From contig KQ964252.1 in assembly GCA_001566295.1 (NCBI GenBank), forward strand, positions 806,001 to 870,000: DNA of 64,000 nt. Direction: 5' to 3'. Each line of letters begins with the position of its first letter. The first letter of the stretch is position 1. Of the stretch, positions 1 to 12,776 are shown piece by piece. The notes below the pieces were generated by a model, which saw nothing but the letters and a program-made list of their open reading frames with translations, had not been told where the DNA came from and ran no database searches. Position numbers and translations under genes: made by a program. The DNA is from Microdochium bolleyi. Lineage: Eukaryota > Ascomycota > Sordariomycetes > Xylariales > Microdochiaceae.

Positions 1-2746
1 TATGGCAGTTGGCACAGTCGCGGGCTATGTTACCGACCCCCTTCCTCCTCTTGCGCTTCTTCTTGTTCGAAAGCAGCCCGTGAAGCTCCTCAGCCAATAT
101 ACGATTGACCTTCTCCATCTGTCTGAGTTCGTACTGCCAACTTGTACAACGAGTCGTCTTCAACTCATCAAAAATATTGTCTTCCGAGGCCAGGAAGCCA
201 TCCTGGTCAGCTGGCGCTGCGCTCGCGCCTCCGGGGACTGAGATTATACCCCCTTCACTACCAACCTTGTTCTGCGACGTTGCGGGAATCAGAGACTGAG
301 CGTTCGTGGAAGCACTTTGCCGACCTGTTGATGAGGTTACGGACGGAGCGCTGCGCGACGAGGCCTTCAGAAGCTTTGTTTGTCCTAATAGGAAGGTTGG
401 CTTTCCCCCCTCGGCGGCGTCACCAGGATAAAGCGTAGTCTGTGCTTGGAGGACTTGTCCGCGACGGTTCTGCACTTCGTGTTTGACGGTTGCGATCCGC
501 CCTCTCCGCGCCTTCTCCACAGCCCTGCCAAACTCTGGGCGCGTCTCTTTTCGCATCAGCTCTTGTATGCTGGTGTTGACGAGGTTTTCTGGCTGCAGAT
601 CAAGCAATGAACGGACATTGGCGGAGACAAACAGCAGCAGCCCGGATGTGGACAGCTTGGTCCATAACTCTGAGTCTCCAATGCCGCCATGGCTTTCGAG
701 TTGTCGCCGACTCAGAGCTAATACGGGTCGCTTGCGCCCAATGAGGATAATGCACTTGCGCCCTTTTCCTTGTTCGACGAAGAGCGAACCGTGGCTTTCG
801 AACCAGGTGTATCCGCTGTGTTTCCGAGCTATGCGGAAAACGATATTGACGGGGCTCCCCGCCGTGGTATCCTTTAATTCGCGCGTGACAGGTACGATGT
901 CGGAGGGGTGACATATAGTAGACAGAGAATTTCCGACCAACTCCGTAGCGTCGTACTCGAGAACCCGCTTGCACGAGGGCGAGAGATAGAGAAATAGACC
1001 TTTGAGTGAGAGGACGTGAACCACGTCGTCGGCATTCTCCAGGAGCATCTTGTCCCACGACTGCCTGTGCCAATCTGATACTGCTCCTTGAGGGTTGAAC
1101 TGTTGCAGAAGTGTGGAAACATCATCCACGCCAAGAGTCTGACCGTTCTCTGGCTCCCACTGACTCGAATTTGGAGGTGTCCAGATATATTGTCCAATGT
1201 CGCTGTGCTTGTAATTGACCTTCATGGAACCTCCGCCTTGAGCCGCAGCGATGGCATCTGGACACTCCACGAGATCGATCTGGAAGCCGACAATGTACCG
1301 GATCTCTTCAGTATCCCAGGGTATGGGAATCATGGTGAGAAGGTTGAGGAATGGCTTGCCGCCCTTTCTGTAGTTGATCAAGCTTTGCTGGACCTCCGCG
1401 GTTTCTGCGATCTTCTTCTTGAGGTTGTAGACTGCGCCGTTATCAACGAATTCGCGCTTCGTACCAGCCTCAACCCTTCCGTCGGGGGCTTGTAAGAAGC
1501 GGCAATTCTGTCCCAAAATGTCATGCTGGCTATAACCCGTCAAATTCTGAAAATTGTCAGATACGTAGACAATGGGGCAGTCGTTCATAGTAACATCGCA
1601 CACGACGAATGCGCAAGACATATCGACGGCGCCAAGGTTGACTTGTGGATTCTTTCGAGTCGCTACCTGCCAGAGCGCCCGTAGCATGTCGAAGCCACTC
1701 CTCGAGTAGATAGTTTTGGGTGTCTTGACCTGTTGTGTCGGGCCATTGGAAAACCCAGTCTGACTGGATGATGTCTGGGGAAGTGCGGGCGTGTTCAATG
1801 AAGTACGGGAGCTTCCAGGCGTCGATCCACTGCCCGTTGGCAAAGGCGAATTATATGAGTTTGTGCGTGACGAACCTGTTGGCAGAGCCAGCTGCGACGC
1901 TTGACGCGATAGCGACGGCGGGTTGGAGTTGACAGCATTTGCCATGCTCACCTCCAGGTTCATATTGTTACTATTGTTGTTGTTTTTCTGGGTACTCGAC
2001 TGGCCTGGCTGGCCGAAGTGGACGTTGTTGGTTCTAATGGCACTATCCGCATTCTCCATCGGCATGTTCGTGTTGTCGACGGAGTTTGACGCTGCAGTCA
2101 TACTCATGTAGGAGTCGGAACGCATGCTGGCCATGTTGTTTGGCCGCATACTTGTGGGCATGGACTGTTCGGGAAACATGTTCATCGAGTTGTCGAGACC
2201 CATGGACTCCATGTTCATGCTGGAGAATGCCATCATGTTGTCCACCATGTCGGGGTTGTAGAAGTCCTCGGAAACCATGGTCTGCGGTGAGAAATTGGCG
2301 GAGGTGCCCGGCATCGTCATGTTGTTGTTCATGTTGGCAAAGCCGCTTGGCATGGTGGTAGCAGGCGATGTCATGCCACTGAACTGATAATCGTTGAAGT
2401 TCGCGTTCCGCATCGCACTGTTGTTCGCAAAGTCCAGTATAGATAAGCGTCGTGGGTCGTTGCTGGTCTGCGTCATATAAGGTGTCTGTTGCGGAATGCT
2501 CTGGCGACGCTGCATCTCTTGATGATTGTTTTGAACGAGATCGTCGAGGGAGTCACCGCCCATCAGCCCTGAACTAGCGCCTTTTGCGCCCATCTGTGCA
2601 TAGTCCGTCTGCTGTTGTAAATGTTGTTGCTGCTGCTGTTGAGCATTGTCCATGGCTGTCTGCATGATCCGTCTTTGTGTCTGCAGATGAGCTTGCCGGC
2701 GATGCAGCTCCGCCTCTCGGAGCTGGTTGCCATAGATATTATCCAT
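1..2746 (-). CDS. wc-1: White Collar-1 blue-light photoreceptor/transcription factor (3' end beyond window)
   Basis: Flavin-binding photoreceptor and transcription factor that pairs with WC-2 in the nucleus to drive light-induced and clock genes. One uninterrupted frame of about 915 codons is visible. The N-terminus starts MDNIYGNQL and has a short Gln run (about residues 37-46) and a Met/Asn/Ser-rich segment. The LOV domain begins near residue 385 and carries the flavin-binding motif GQNCRFLQAPDG with the photoactive Cys at about residue 415. Two further PAS domains follow (about 560-670, containing SWDKMLLENADDVVHVLSL, and about 685-790). Then come the conserved stretch FDELKTTRCTSWQYELRQME, a basic NKKKRKRRK signal and the first Cys pair (CANC) of the GATA zinc finger, where the window ends. 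The start was chosen because its first residues resemble Neurospora WC-1 and upstream codons lack conservation. The polyQ tract is much shorter than in Neurospora. Identification is by recognised family sequence and is very secure. Confidence 0.96.
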   Translation of the reverse strand, partial: MDNIYGNQLREAELHRRQAHLQTQRRIMQTAMDNAQQQQQQHLQQQTDYAQMGAKGASSGLMGGDSLDDLVQNNHQEMQRRQSIPQQTPYMTQTSNDPRRLSILDFANNSAMRNANFNDYQFSGMTSPATTMPSGFANMNNNMTMPGTSANFSPQTMVSEDFYNPDMVDNMMAFSSMNMESMGLDNSMNMFPEQSMPTSMRPNNMASMRSDSYMSMTAASNSVDNTNMPMENADSAIRTNNVHFGQPGQSSTQKNNNNSNNMNLEVSMANAVNSNPPSLSRQASQLALPTGSSRTNSYNSPLPTGSGSTPGSSRTSLNTPALPQTSSSQTGFSNGPTQQVKTPKTIYSRSGFDMLRALWQVATRKNPQVNLGAVDMSCAFVVCDVTMNDCPIVYVSDNFQNLTGYSQHDILGQNCRFLQAPDGRVEAGTKREFVDNGAVYNLKKKIAETAEVQQSLINYRKGGKPFLNLLTMIPIPWDTEEIRYIVGFQIDLVECPDAIAAAQGGGSMKVNYKHSDIGQYIWTPPNSSQWEPENGQTLGVDDVSTLLQQFNPQGAVSDWHRQSWDKMLLENADDVVHVLSLKGLFLYLSPSCKRVLEYDATELVGNSLSTICHPSDIVPVTRELKDTTAGSPVNIVFRIARKHSGYTWFESHGSLFVEQGKGRKCIILIGRKRPVLALSRRQLESHGGIGDSELWTKLSTSGLLLFVSANVRSLLDLQPENLVNTSIQELMRKETRPEFGRAVEKARRGRIATVKHEVQNRRGQVLQAQTTLYPGDAAEGGKPTFLLGQTKLLKASSRSAPSVTSSTGRQSASTNAQSLIPATSQNKVGSEGGIISVPGGASAAPADQDGFLASEDNIFDELKTTRCTSWQYELRQMEKVNRILAEELHGLLSNKKKRKRRKGVGNIARDCANCH

Positions 2747-3580
2747 CTTGGGAACATGAAATCTTGCACATGCCAGCGGGCCAGCGTGTCACAAAGATTT
2801 GCCGATGTGATACTATGACTGAGGCCAGGGCCGCATTCAGCTGTTCGAAGTTCGATGTGGGGTGATCTGGAAGAATGAGCTGGTCAGCGGTAGATCGTCG
2901 CCCGCACCTGAGCGATCTGCACGTACGACGAGACCAGTCCTCACAGTAACGGCAGTGACAATCTGCTGGCCAATTCAAATCTCCAAAACGCGAAACGCGA
3001 TGAGTGAGTGACTGGATCGGCACGTCAGGTCTTGTCGGTGGGTCGGCGTTGACTGGTACAGAGTTAGATCCGGAGGGGTGTGGCATGCGACATTCGGAGG
3101 TTCACCGTTGCCACGAGGTTTGGGTGATCTTCCTGATTCGGATGCGTGAACGATTCCCAAGGGCTGACCTGGGCGTGCAACCTTGTGGGTTCTCCTGCGG
3201 CTCCAAGCCTGGACACAACAAGTGTTAAGATCGGGCCACGCAAGCGGAGGAGACAGGTCGATGACTGGTTGTTGGTGCGTAGCGATTTACCGGAACACCT
3301 CTTCGGGGACGGCGATGGCCTGCGGCCGTATAGTGTTGCGACAATTTTGGGAGGGCCAGAGACGGATTGAGGGGCACGAAATTATCGCTCAAGCGACGCG
3401 CGCACAAAAGGCAACTGGTCGGTGATGCCCCAAGGCTGTGCGAACCGGGGTGTCTCGTCGCGCCGTGGTCACTGAGGTAGTCGTCGTGTTGATTGAGAGC
3501 GGTCGTCACAATCGGGCGCAGTTGCAGCTGAGTAGCTTCGGGCTCTCGTTACAAGAGGTTCGAGGTCGAGCTCGAGGTCA

Positions 3581-3610
3581 TGGCTGTGGCTGTGGTTGTG
3601 GTTGTGGTGT
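3581..3610. repeat. GT-rich hexamer run (GGCTGT/GGTTGT)
   Basis: A short imperfect tandem array alternating GGCTGT and GGTTGT units, upstream of wc-1. It is a simple-sequence tract with no visible coding role. Confidence 0.7.
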
Positions 3611-6603
3611 GAGGGTGGAAATGCCAGCGGCACAACAGACAGAGCAGAGATGTTGGCAGGTTGTGCCATGCACACTGTGGTCAGAGGTGGAGGGCAGGCT
3701 TGCAGCTCCCGCCTACCTAATACTTGGATGAGCTGGGGGCAGGCAGGCTGCAGGCGGGACGGTCACGGCCCACAGCACCGTCTTGGGTATCCTTCATGGC
3801 CAGAGCAGGCATGGGCAGCCGCGAGGGAAGATTACTAGGGACCCTCAGGCAGGGAGGGTATCGGTACTTCAGGGTACAAAAGAGGCTCACAGGGGCGGCT
3901 CGTTCTTCAACGGCATTCTCTCTTGCGACAGCATCTCACTCAAGCTGCAGCAATCTGGATCCAGACGGTATGGTCCAAGCATAATACCCCGTACGGAGCA
4001 CAGTGATCAGATTGACTCGCCGACAGGGTGCGCCGGAAGTGGGCATCGACCCGGTTCGTCCTCTGGCTTGGCTTAGTCAAGGTATGATGCATGTGGCCGT
4101 GCGTGAAGACAGCTTGACAGCCAAGCGTGGTGTACAATCACAACAACAGCAACAAAACGAGCCCTGCATCTGCTTGGGGATCTCGGCGCTCTACCGTCCC
4201 AACAACGAGCTGGTCCGAGGCATCGTCTTCGACAGCCTGCACCTGGCGGCCCCGGCAAGGAAGGTGTCGAAGACGAGAGAAGACAGCTGCCAGCGCACGG
4301 TCCAGGCGTGCGGACTGGCATGATGTCATAGACAGGAGCATTTGACCCGGGTATGGGACCCAACCGTATTCTTCCGTTCCAGACCGTTCCAGTCCGTCAG
4401 GCCCCAGCCGTCACCCGTCCGCCCGCCTGGCCCACCGCCCAGACGACAATTAGACACACGCACACACAACTTCAAGTACATGGGGTAGTTCGTGTGATTA
4501 AGAGGCAATGTGTGTTGCCTTCTGCAATGGGCTTGCCAGCAACTGCACACATGTCGATGGTCGATTGGTATTTCCCTCAGCCTGCGCGGACAGCGCCGTC
4601 TGTCGATAAGCAAGCTTAGATCCCGAGGTTGAGTAATTAGCATCAGTACTCCGTAGACTAGCACCTTTTTGCATGTGGAATCAATTTTCCCATGGGATTT
4701 CGGGTGCGCAATCTCTCTCGGCCACCGCTCGAAAGCCGACTTGGGCTGACGGCGCAGGATACAATACGGTAGCCCACAAGGCCGGGCAGGGCCGTTGTCG
4801 CTCGACGGGACACCGCTGCGCACCGGGCTCCGAGTCCCCGACCGAGTGCGACGCTGAGCAAGCAGCACCCAGGCTCAGGTGCTCCGCAGCAGAGGATGCT
4901 CGGAGAGTGGGTGTGAGCAAAAGGGGTGGTGCGTCGCCGGCAGGAGCCTCGAGGTGCGTCGCTGGGGCGGGCGCGGCTTGAAGCATCTGGGATTGGGCGT
5001 TGTGACTTGAAATGTTGCAAGATTGCCTGTGTGGTGGGATGGGGACTTTGAGAATCCCATCCATGGCCGTGCAAAAGCCCATCCGTCCTCGTCCAACTAA
5101 ACCCCTGGACGGCCCTGAACGGGGTCATCTGCCTCCCCGCCCCTCCCACGCCCCTCCTCGAGCCCCAAACAAGATTCTGCACCTCGTGCACAACCGAGAA
5201 CCACTCGAATCGCCCTTGTAGGGTGATGCATATTGCCATGCTGCTTTCGTTGCTACGACTGCCTACCCCGCTCGATCCTCGAGCCAAGCCAGCACGACAT
5301 TTTTCTCAGTCCAAGCCAGCCACTCCCCACCACCACGCGTACTCTCACCCGGCGACAGAAACCTTGTGCGGGCCTCGTGGCGGTCCCAGCCCGATAGTCC
5401 TAAGACACAACAGCCGACCAGGAAGCTCTCAGCGTTGCGACGAGTAATGGTGGTGAGGGGCACTACTAGGGACAACCCTGCCGACCTGCCAAGCCCCAAA
5501 CGCCATGGGGAAGCTAGTCGGCTAGCAACAGTTTCGACGCCAGACCAGACTGCTGGATCGACAGCCATTGCTAGATGATCAGGCACTTTGGCCGATCGCT
5601 AGATTCCGCCGGGGCACGCTCCGGATAGCGGACAGCGCGCATCTCCTCGTCCGTTGGTCTTTTTGTCTTGGACGCACAGCGCCCTCCACGCTCCGTCAGC
5701 ACCATGTCTTGCTTTTGCGCCGCCCTGGGTCCAGCTGACAAGCCCGACGACTGTGCCCTGGGGACTTTCAGGTCGGCTGCGGGGGCTGCTTTGGACAAGA
5801 CTTTGCGTCCCTTTCGACCCGCTCGCGTTCCTTGGCGCCGGATCCTCTGCCAATAGTTCACAACGCCAAACCAGGAACTCATTGGCGGCTCCGATGTGGT
5901 CCATGGTTTTTTCATTCTCGGTCCTGCACTCACTACGACTTGCCGCCGTCAACGTTGCTGCCCGTGCCGGCAAGGGAGGGAGAGCGTCTTGGTGCCTGAA
6001 CTATGTCTCGCCCACCTGCGCAGACAGCTCTGATTCATGCAGCCGGCAAGTGGGCGTAAACAGACAACCGGCGAGGAACCCCTCCTCCTCCTCTTCAAGC
6101 ATGACCCGGGATCCCCCAATGTCCAAGAAATGAGGTTATTCGGCAGCACGGAGAAACGCAAAAGCGCAACACCGCAGACAAACAAGCAGCCCACCGTGCC
6201 CAGCACCCGTTGTTTACCTCTCCGCGACGGGAGCAAGTGATATGCAACACAAGCTGGCGAGGGCGGGCACCACCAGGCACACTCCGTAACACCACGGATT
6301 TGTCAAACCCAGTCCAACGTTCTCCATGCCCAACACCGGCCAGGGCCAGCCTTGAAATCTCGATCTCACCCGCGCACAACCCCAACCAAATCTACCGTGA
6401 CAAACTCGATGCAAGAAATTCCATGCACGAATAAAAAATTACCCATCCCGACAGTACCGGCTTCACGGAGTACCATCGTCGCCCACCCTGCCGAGCCTGC
6501 CAGTCTCGTCCCCTCACTCTGCAACATTTTGATTGCCCCGTCTTTCCCCTCCCCCTCTTTTGACCGCCAGAGTCCACTCGGGCGACCTGTAAGTAGTGCG
6601 CGT

Positions 6604-6634
6604 ACACACACACACTCAAACACACACACACACA
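6604..6634. repeat. CA dinucleotide microsatellite
   Basis: Two CA runs (6604-6615 and 6621-6634) separated by a short TCAAA interruption, in the gene-free region upstream of wc-1. Interrupted microsatellite. Confidence 0.85.
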
Positions 6635-7601
6635 TACGCACGCAAGGTCTGTCCCTTTCTTATCTCGCCTTCCCAGGCATAGAAGGGGCCACTTGGGACG
6701 GGTGTGTGTATGCCATGGCAAGGATCCTGCCCAGGTCAGCACGGGTTTCTGAAACGCGCAGCCACATCCGCATGCAGTAATAATCATCACCAGCACGCTG
6801 GACAGTGGACACTGGCTTACTCCGTGCGTACGACGTGTTTTGCCACTTTTAACGCCTCTCATCCTGGGAAGAGCGGGTGAGAGACGGATAAATTTGCCAT
6901 GCATGCATAAATATCTGGGGAGCATGGTATGGTCGCGGGATGGCTCTTCGTCTGATGGGAGTGGAATTGTTCGAATTGCAGAAGCGGCGGTTGGGGGAAA
7001 AAAGATTTGGGTGTCGGAAAATGACGATGTTGAGGTGGTCCGGTCCACATGGCTCTCCAGGCCATCCGTGGCTTCTTCCTTTTACAAAAATGAATATTGG
7101 AAAGTCTCAGTTGTCGAGCGCTTCATTCCGTGTTGTGCTTCGATCTGGCAATTCTTCCACTCTTCCTGACTCATAGCTCGACTTCCGGGACTAGAAGCAT
7201 CTATTGTTTGCGGAATGAAGTGGAAACTCGATAATAACATTATGAAAGCCGACTCCTGGCAAAAGCCACCAGGCTGATGGGGCTGCTTGCGACGACCGTA
7301 GGCCCATCCATGGGGTAGGGCGCCCGAGCAATGACAACTCACAATAGGAAGCACATGAAGTGACATCTACATAGACACACCATCGCCCTCAGCAACAAAT
7401 CACGATCATAATGTGGAATGGTATCTCTTCGAAAAGTAATCTCAAAGCGCGACATGTGACGCGCAACGTCATCTTCCCCTTGCTCTAGGTGTCCGCCGTG
7501 ATATACCAACACCCTCACGACTAATCTATGGCGGCATGATCTCGTCCGCATTTCCTCCCACCTCAACGTGAACACGGTGTGCTATCATGATAAGGTCCGT
7601 C

Positions 7602-10600
7602 TCACTGGAAGTACTTCCGGATTGCCTGCTGGCCCTCCGGAGAGAAGTGCTGCTGCAGCAGCGGAGACGGGTCGACGTTGGCAGCTTGCAGCAGTGCCTG
7701 GATGGCCGCTGTCAAGCGTGTAGCGACCTGGCCGTGAAGCATGTCGGCTTCCAGCGCTTGTCCGATGTAAACAAATACCTTGTCAACCTGGCCGGTGACG
7801 GCAGGGTTTTGCCTGGGGAAAACCGGTCAGCGGGAACAGAACTAACCACGACAGGATATTAGGCTTGGACTTACTGCTCGACAAGCTCGGTGAGAAGACC
7901 GTAAGCATACGGTGCGGCTTCTTCGTCGTTTGTGACTGGCAAAGTGTTGATCCTGTGAAGGGAAGAACGGGTGTCAGCTCATTCACTGATTGAAACCTCG
8001 GCAACATCAAAATCTTACCATTCATTTGTGATAGCTTGAGGATCAGAAACACTCTGCTTGTTGAAATGCAGGATCTTGGCAATGGCGGCGCAAGCATTTT
8101 CTGCAAGTTGTCAGTGATTCGTCTCACTCGCTTCGCTTGGCTGATACTGACCTGTTGCGTAGACTGCGTCTTCGCCCCGGGCATCTGGAACTTGTGTCGC
8201 CTGGAACAGGAGTGGTAACGAGGTCGCGAGGAATGGGCTCCAAGGTTCGCCGCCACGGTGAGCAGCAACACCGATACCATAACTAAAGAGGTATTAGCGT
8301 ACAACTTTTACCGAGAATAGGGAAGCTGGCAATAGGGAGTCACATACGCAGCAGCCTGCCTGATAGCAGCAGATGGGTCTTTGCAGCCCTCGAGCAGTGC
8401 TGTGCTGATGGCTTGGGCGTATCGCACGCTCTCGGGACCGCAGTACTCAAGCACGTCATCCATGATACATAGGCCCCATTGACGCTGGGTTGAATCGGAG
8501 GAGGTCAGGAATGCCTCGTACGTGCCCATGAGACGCTCCCAAGCAGGGAGGAAGGCCGCGCCGTGGTTCTTGAAGATGGAATGGAACGCCTTGTTCATAT
8601 CGGACAGGAGAGTTTGGTCGTCTTCGATGGCGATGAGCAGCTCCTCGGCATCGTCCTCAGCATCTTCGGCTGTGACGCCTTCCCGGTCTTCCTCGCGCTG
8701 GGCAACTCGGTCCTTGTAATCCTCAATGGCGGAAAGCACGCCGTCAATGAACTTGTTCATGTGTTGCTCGTTGAGCGAGTTCTTGCCAACGACCTCAATG
8801 GACTCGTAGAAGCATTGGTACATCTCAGCGAGAGCATCAATGGCAGGCTCGGCGGTGAGGACCTCGAGCAGCTTGTCGACAGTTGCAGCCCACAAACCTC
8901 GCACTTCAGCCGAGTCCTGTCCGTAAGCCTTCTTGTACGAGCTAATCAGCTGGGGAACCAGCTTTGCTGAAATGAACCGTACAGGGTCGTGGAAGAAGAA
9001 CGCAAGACCCGGTAGCGCAATCTTCTCCATGATCTCGGCGACGTACGGGGCGAAATGTCCCTCCAAGGTCTGGGCGTAGACCACAAGGAGCTCAATTGCC
9101 ATATGCTTGTCGTCCATCGTGCTCGTCCGGATGCCGATCATCTTACCCTTGAGCGGCACGAGTTCCCAGCCATCTTCTTGCTGAATCTGCTCGATCTCGT
9201 CGTCGCTCTCCAGAAGCTGAATGTCGGCCTTGGCGCTGGCCAGCTCAACAAGAGGCGGCATGACGTTGGGGAGGAACTGGAGGAATTCGGGGCCCATGAC
9301 ACGGCACATCCGTCCCCAACAGTGCATCAGGTACTGAGCCTGCGGGTCGTCGGCATCAGTAATGCTGGTCTGGATGTTTGCCAGAAGGTTGACCAGGGTC
9401 ATCGCATCGTTCCCAAGTCTCTCCTTGCCCACGGCCAGTGCGATGAGCGTGGCACACTCCATGGCCTTGGCGCGAAGCAGGCGGTATTCCTTCTCGTTCT
9501 CACGCTGCAGAACGTTGACCAGGAGCGGCATCAGAGTATCGTAGTACTTCGAGAAAGCCGCCTCCGCCGCATCTGCAATGGTAGCAATAGTGGACAGTGC
9601 TTGCTCCTGCACGTAGCGCTTCTCGTTCTGGAGGAGCTGGAACAGGTGGGAGAGCAGGTTGTCGAGGTGGGGCTCGAGAATGGATTTCTCAGCCTCCTCG
9701 CAGAAGTTAACGAGCGCGGCTGCGGCGTGAGCCTTGACGCGGCCCTCAGGCGAGTCGAGAACGGGAATGATAGCGCTCAGTACAGTGTCGTAATATTCCT
9801 TTTGCATAACGGGTGCGAAGTCCGTGCTCATCTGGCCAAGAGCCTGGCAGCCTGCCCATCTCACGCGAGGGTGAGGGTCTTTGAGGGCTGGCACAACCAG
9901 TTCGAGGACTTGGTTCAGCTCCTTGATCATCAGCTCACGGCAGCCCTCGGAAATAGCAGAGATAGCCATAAGAGCAGCGTGGCGATCCTTCCAAGCCATT
10001 GAGGTCATCATCCTCGGCAGCCAGTGGAATGTCGGGGCCAAGATAGTCTCGCCACCTAGCTTGTTAGCGAGCCTGTCCATGCACTGCTCGCCGGCAACAT
10101 GGTTAAGGTCGCTCTCTTCCTGATCAAAGTCGTCGGAGGCGAGCCACTCAGCGGCATCGTCATCGTCCTCCCCGAGATCTGTCATCAGGCTGAGACATTG
10201 CGTGATCATATCGTTTGTGTAAGTCGGGTCTTTACGGCAGATGGAAGGGGAGTAGTCAGCGAATGTAGCCATGAGCTCCAGAGCATTCTGCCTGCAGACG
10301 TCGCTGAGTTCTTTGTCTTGAATAACGCCCACGCTGAACATGACCAGGTTGTGGAAGAGTGGCTTGAACATTCTGGGCGAAGTCTCGGCGAGATCAATGA
10401 GTGCAAGTAGCGCTTTGCTCAGGTCGTCGGAGTCGTGGGAGTCCTTGATGGGCGGGAGAATGTTGAGCACGTCTGGCAAGAGTGAAAAGTACTTCTGCTG
10501 GGACTTCTTGCCGATGTCGCGGAAAAAAGAGGCAAAAGCTTCCATCGCAGCAAGACGGACAGAGACGGAGTCGTCCTTGAAACCTCGGCTGAAAGCCTCG

Positions 10601-11338
10601 AGCACGGCACTCTCATGCTGCTTCTCTATGATGCCAGGAGTGGTCGCAAATACTCGGAAGGCAGTCTCGCGTTTGCCGGCGTCATCTGCTACACTGAGAT
10701 TGAAGAGGATTGGGAGGATCTCGGGCCATTGTGCGTCTGTACTCGCCTTCAGTCAGCAACCTTTGTTGAGTGGTAATTCTTCAACCACGAAATCCCAACC
10801 GCGTTGTGGGAATTCCTCAGTCGAAAGTCTAACTTAGGACGTGGACTCACTGTTGTCGGTATATTGCCTAGCCACGTCGGCAACGGCGTCGCTGACCTTG
10901 TTGCGGACAGGTCGCTCGGCTTCGTTGGCGAGCGACTCGAGCAACTTCTGCCTGATAGCCACAGCCTGGTCCGCCGGGAGCGATATGAACATCTCGGAGT
11001 TCTCGCCCTTGTCATTCTTGCGAGATTTGGAGGCGATGCGGCGAAAGATGACCGCAGCGAAGGACCGAACCTAATTGAGATTGAGATGGTACAGAGTCAG
11101 CCCAGGCGACGCGCAACAACCGGTCGGGGCGGGTGACTGGGAAGAGGTTCCTTACAGCAACATCTTGCGAGGCAGAAATCTGCTCGGCGAGGCCCATCAA
11201 CAGGATCTCTGGTCTTGTGTTGGTCCAGTTGTTCTGAAGATGCTCTTCAGCCTGCGAGCGGCTAGAGTTGTCTGGCGACTGCAGGGCCTGCAGGAGCTGT
11301 GTGAGCTCTGCATGGACCTCCTGCGGAAGGACCGACAT
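7602..11338 (-). CDS. kap121: Importin beta-type karyopherin Kap121/Pse1 (importin-5)
   Basis: Nuclear transport receptor that carries ribosomal proteins, histones and other cargo through the pore under Ran-GTP control. Seven exons by consensus splice sites: 11338-11156, 11070-10851, 10736-8348, 8282-8152, 8100-8019, 7952-7875 and 7812-7602. They join to an in-frame product of 1097 residues, very close to yeast Kap121 (about 1090). The N-terminus MSVLPQEVHAELTQLLQALQ with SPDNSSRSQAEEHL is the importin-beta N-terminal type, and the whole chain is built of HEAT helix pairs (for example LALIDLAETSPRMFKPLF and MTSMAWKDRHAALMAISAI). An acidic loop (LGEDDDDAAEW) lies near residues 330-340, as in importin-5. 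The large third exon alone encodes about 796 residues. The gene is divergent from sds23 across 1.4 kb. Kap121 is preferred over Kap123 on the N-terminal sequence and the acidic loop. Confidence 0.95.
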
Positions 11339-12776
11339 GATTGATAGCCGTGAGGGGGCTCAGAAAGTCGACCGGAGGTGTTGTTGTTGTTGGAGTGAGC
11401 ACCCCAGACGAGGTAGCCGTCGTTGAGGCAACAGACAGCGGGCAAGGCCGCAAGCTCGACGATCGGGCTGGGAGGGGGTCGGTGATGGCGGGGGATCGAC
11501 TGCGGCGCCGGCGAGCGTGTCGAGAGGAGTGATGGCAGCACCAGGGAGGGATCTTGAGAGAGGGCTGGCAGGCGACTCTGGTGCTGGTCTTGTTTTTTTG
11601 TTCTGGCGAAAAAATGCGGACAAAGCAGAGGCGGTTGTCGATTGTGGTGGGAGACCTGCCCCGCAACGGGCGCGTCGACTCTTGGACCCCGCAAGTTTGG
11701 GCGGGTGCGTCAGGAAAACAATAAAGGGTCCCACGACTGTCACGACAACAACCCTGGACCACGGAAACAACGGCAGCACTACTCGATACCAGTCACAGTT
11801 GCTGGCCCATGGGACTTTTCACACGGCCGACAGGACGTAGGCAGCGTGCGGATGAGCCGGCGGAGTCTTGACAAGCAATGTTGGGCGTGACAAGCAGCAA
11901 CACAACACGGTGGAGATCGATCCGGCTCGGACCACATGCATGGTCACTGCACCGTTGACACTGGGAACCTGACGAGATAGAGCGCAATCATGCTCGGTAG
12001 ATTATGCCCAGGGCGACCGGACCATGGCTCGGGGGTATCGTCTATTGCCTTGTGTGCTGTTAGCTCCTGAAGCGAAGTCTCGGTGAAACAAGTGAGGTTC
12101 TGCCACACTCTGTTTTGCACCAAGGTCAACTTTTTTTTATGGGGCGCGCGGATCAGGTGTTGATAAGTGAGTAGGGCGGGGGTCAGTCATCTGACAGCTG
12201 CTGCATAGAACTCAAGCACGAGAACCTGTGGTGCGTGGGGCGCTGCATGGCGCCGTCCCTCGTCCGTAGAACCCCCTTCCTAGAGCGCTCCTTACAGACA
12301 CAGGGTTTTGGTAATGCCAGGAGCGTTTCCTGTCTCTTCACGTGGCACCGTGCCATAATTGTGACGTTCCTGAAGATCTGTGCTGTATAAGGTACCTATC
12401 CGTCCTGTATAGAAAGACGATCGGGGCATGCAACTTCTCGCTTGCCAACAATACGCCGCCTTGCGAACCCGTGACCGTTTCACTAAGGCTACAACAGAAC
12501 TTCGTGTTAGACCCTCAGGCACTGGATGTCTACTGAGAGGTGCCGCCCGACAGCGCGCCGCGCGCGCCGGGACGGAGCTCCCCACACACCGGTGAGCTCT
12601 CCACTATCTGGGAGCTCTAATGCCACCCGCCCGCCTTCACGTCATCCCACCGCAACCACTTGCGTTGACTGTCTCCGCTGTCATCCACAATACTTGCGAT
12701 CAAGCCGTCTCAACAATACAGACCGCCGACTATTGCCTTAAACCGAAGCACCACGGGCTGCTGCCGAACCGCCAAT
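11339..12776. other. Divergent promoter region kap121/sds23
   Basis: 1.4 kb between two divergent gene starts. The proximal part upstream of kap121 is rich in short low-complexity open frames with GT/GTT runs. No recognisable gene or defined regulatory site was found. Confidence 0.6.

Larger units (their letters stand above)
2747..7601. other. Gene-free region: wc-1 leader/promoter and kap121 3' flank
   Basis: This 4.9 kb stretch separates the wc-1 start from the kap121 stop. It contains many overlapping short open frames on both strands, none with recognisable domains, splice-linked continuation or consistent codon use. It has simple-sequence tracts: a GGCTGT/GGTTGT run near 3581-3610 and CA repeats at 6604-6634. 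A long 5' leader and light-responsive promoter for wc-1 is the natural reading, but no defined element was identified. Confidence 0.6.

Noticed and set aside
4658..5287. 209-codon minus-strand open frame upstream of wc-1
   Set aside because: Arg/Ser/Gly-rich chance frame in GC-rich DNA, overlapped by other frames of similar length on both strands.
9055..10002. 315-codon plus-strand open frame
   Set aside because: Lies wholly antisense to the long kap121 exon; no domain, and its openness follows from codon bias of the real gene.
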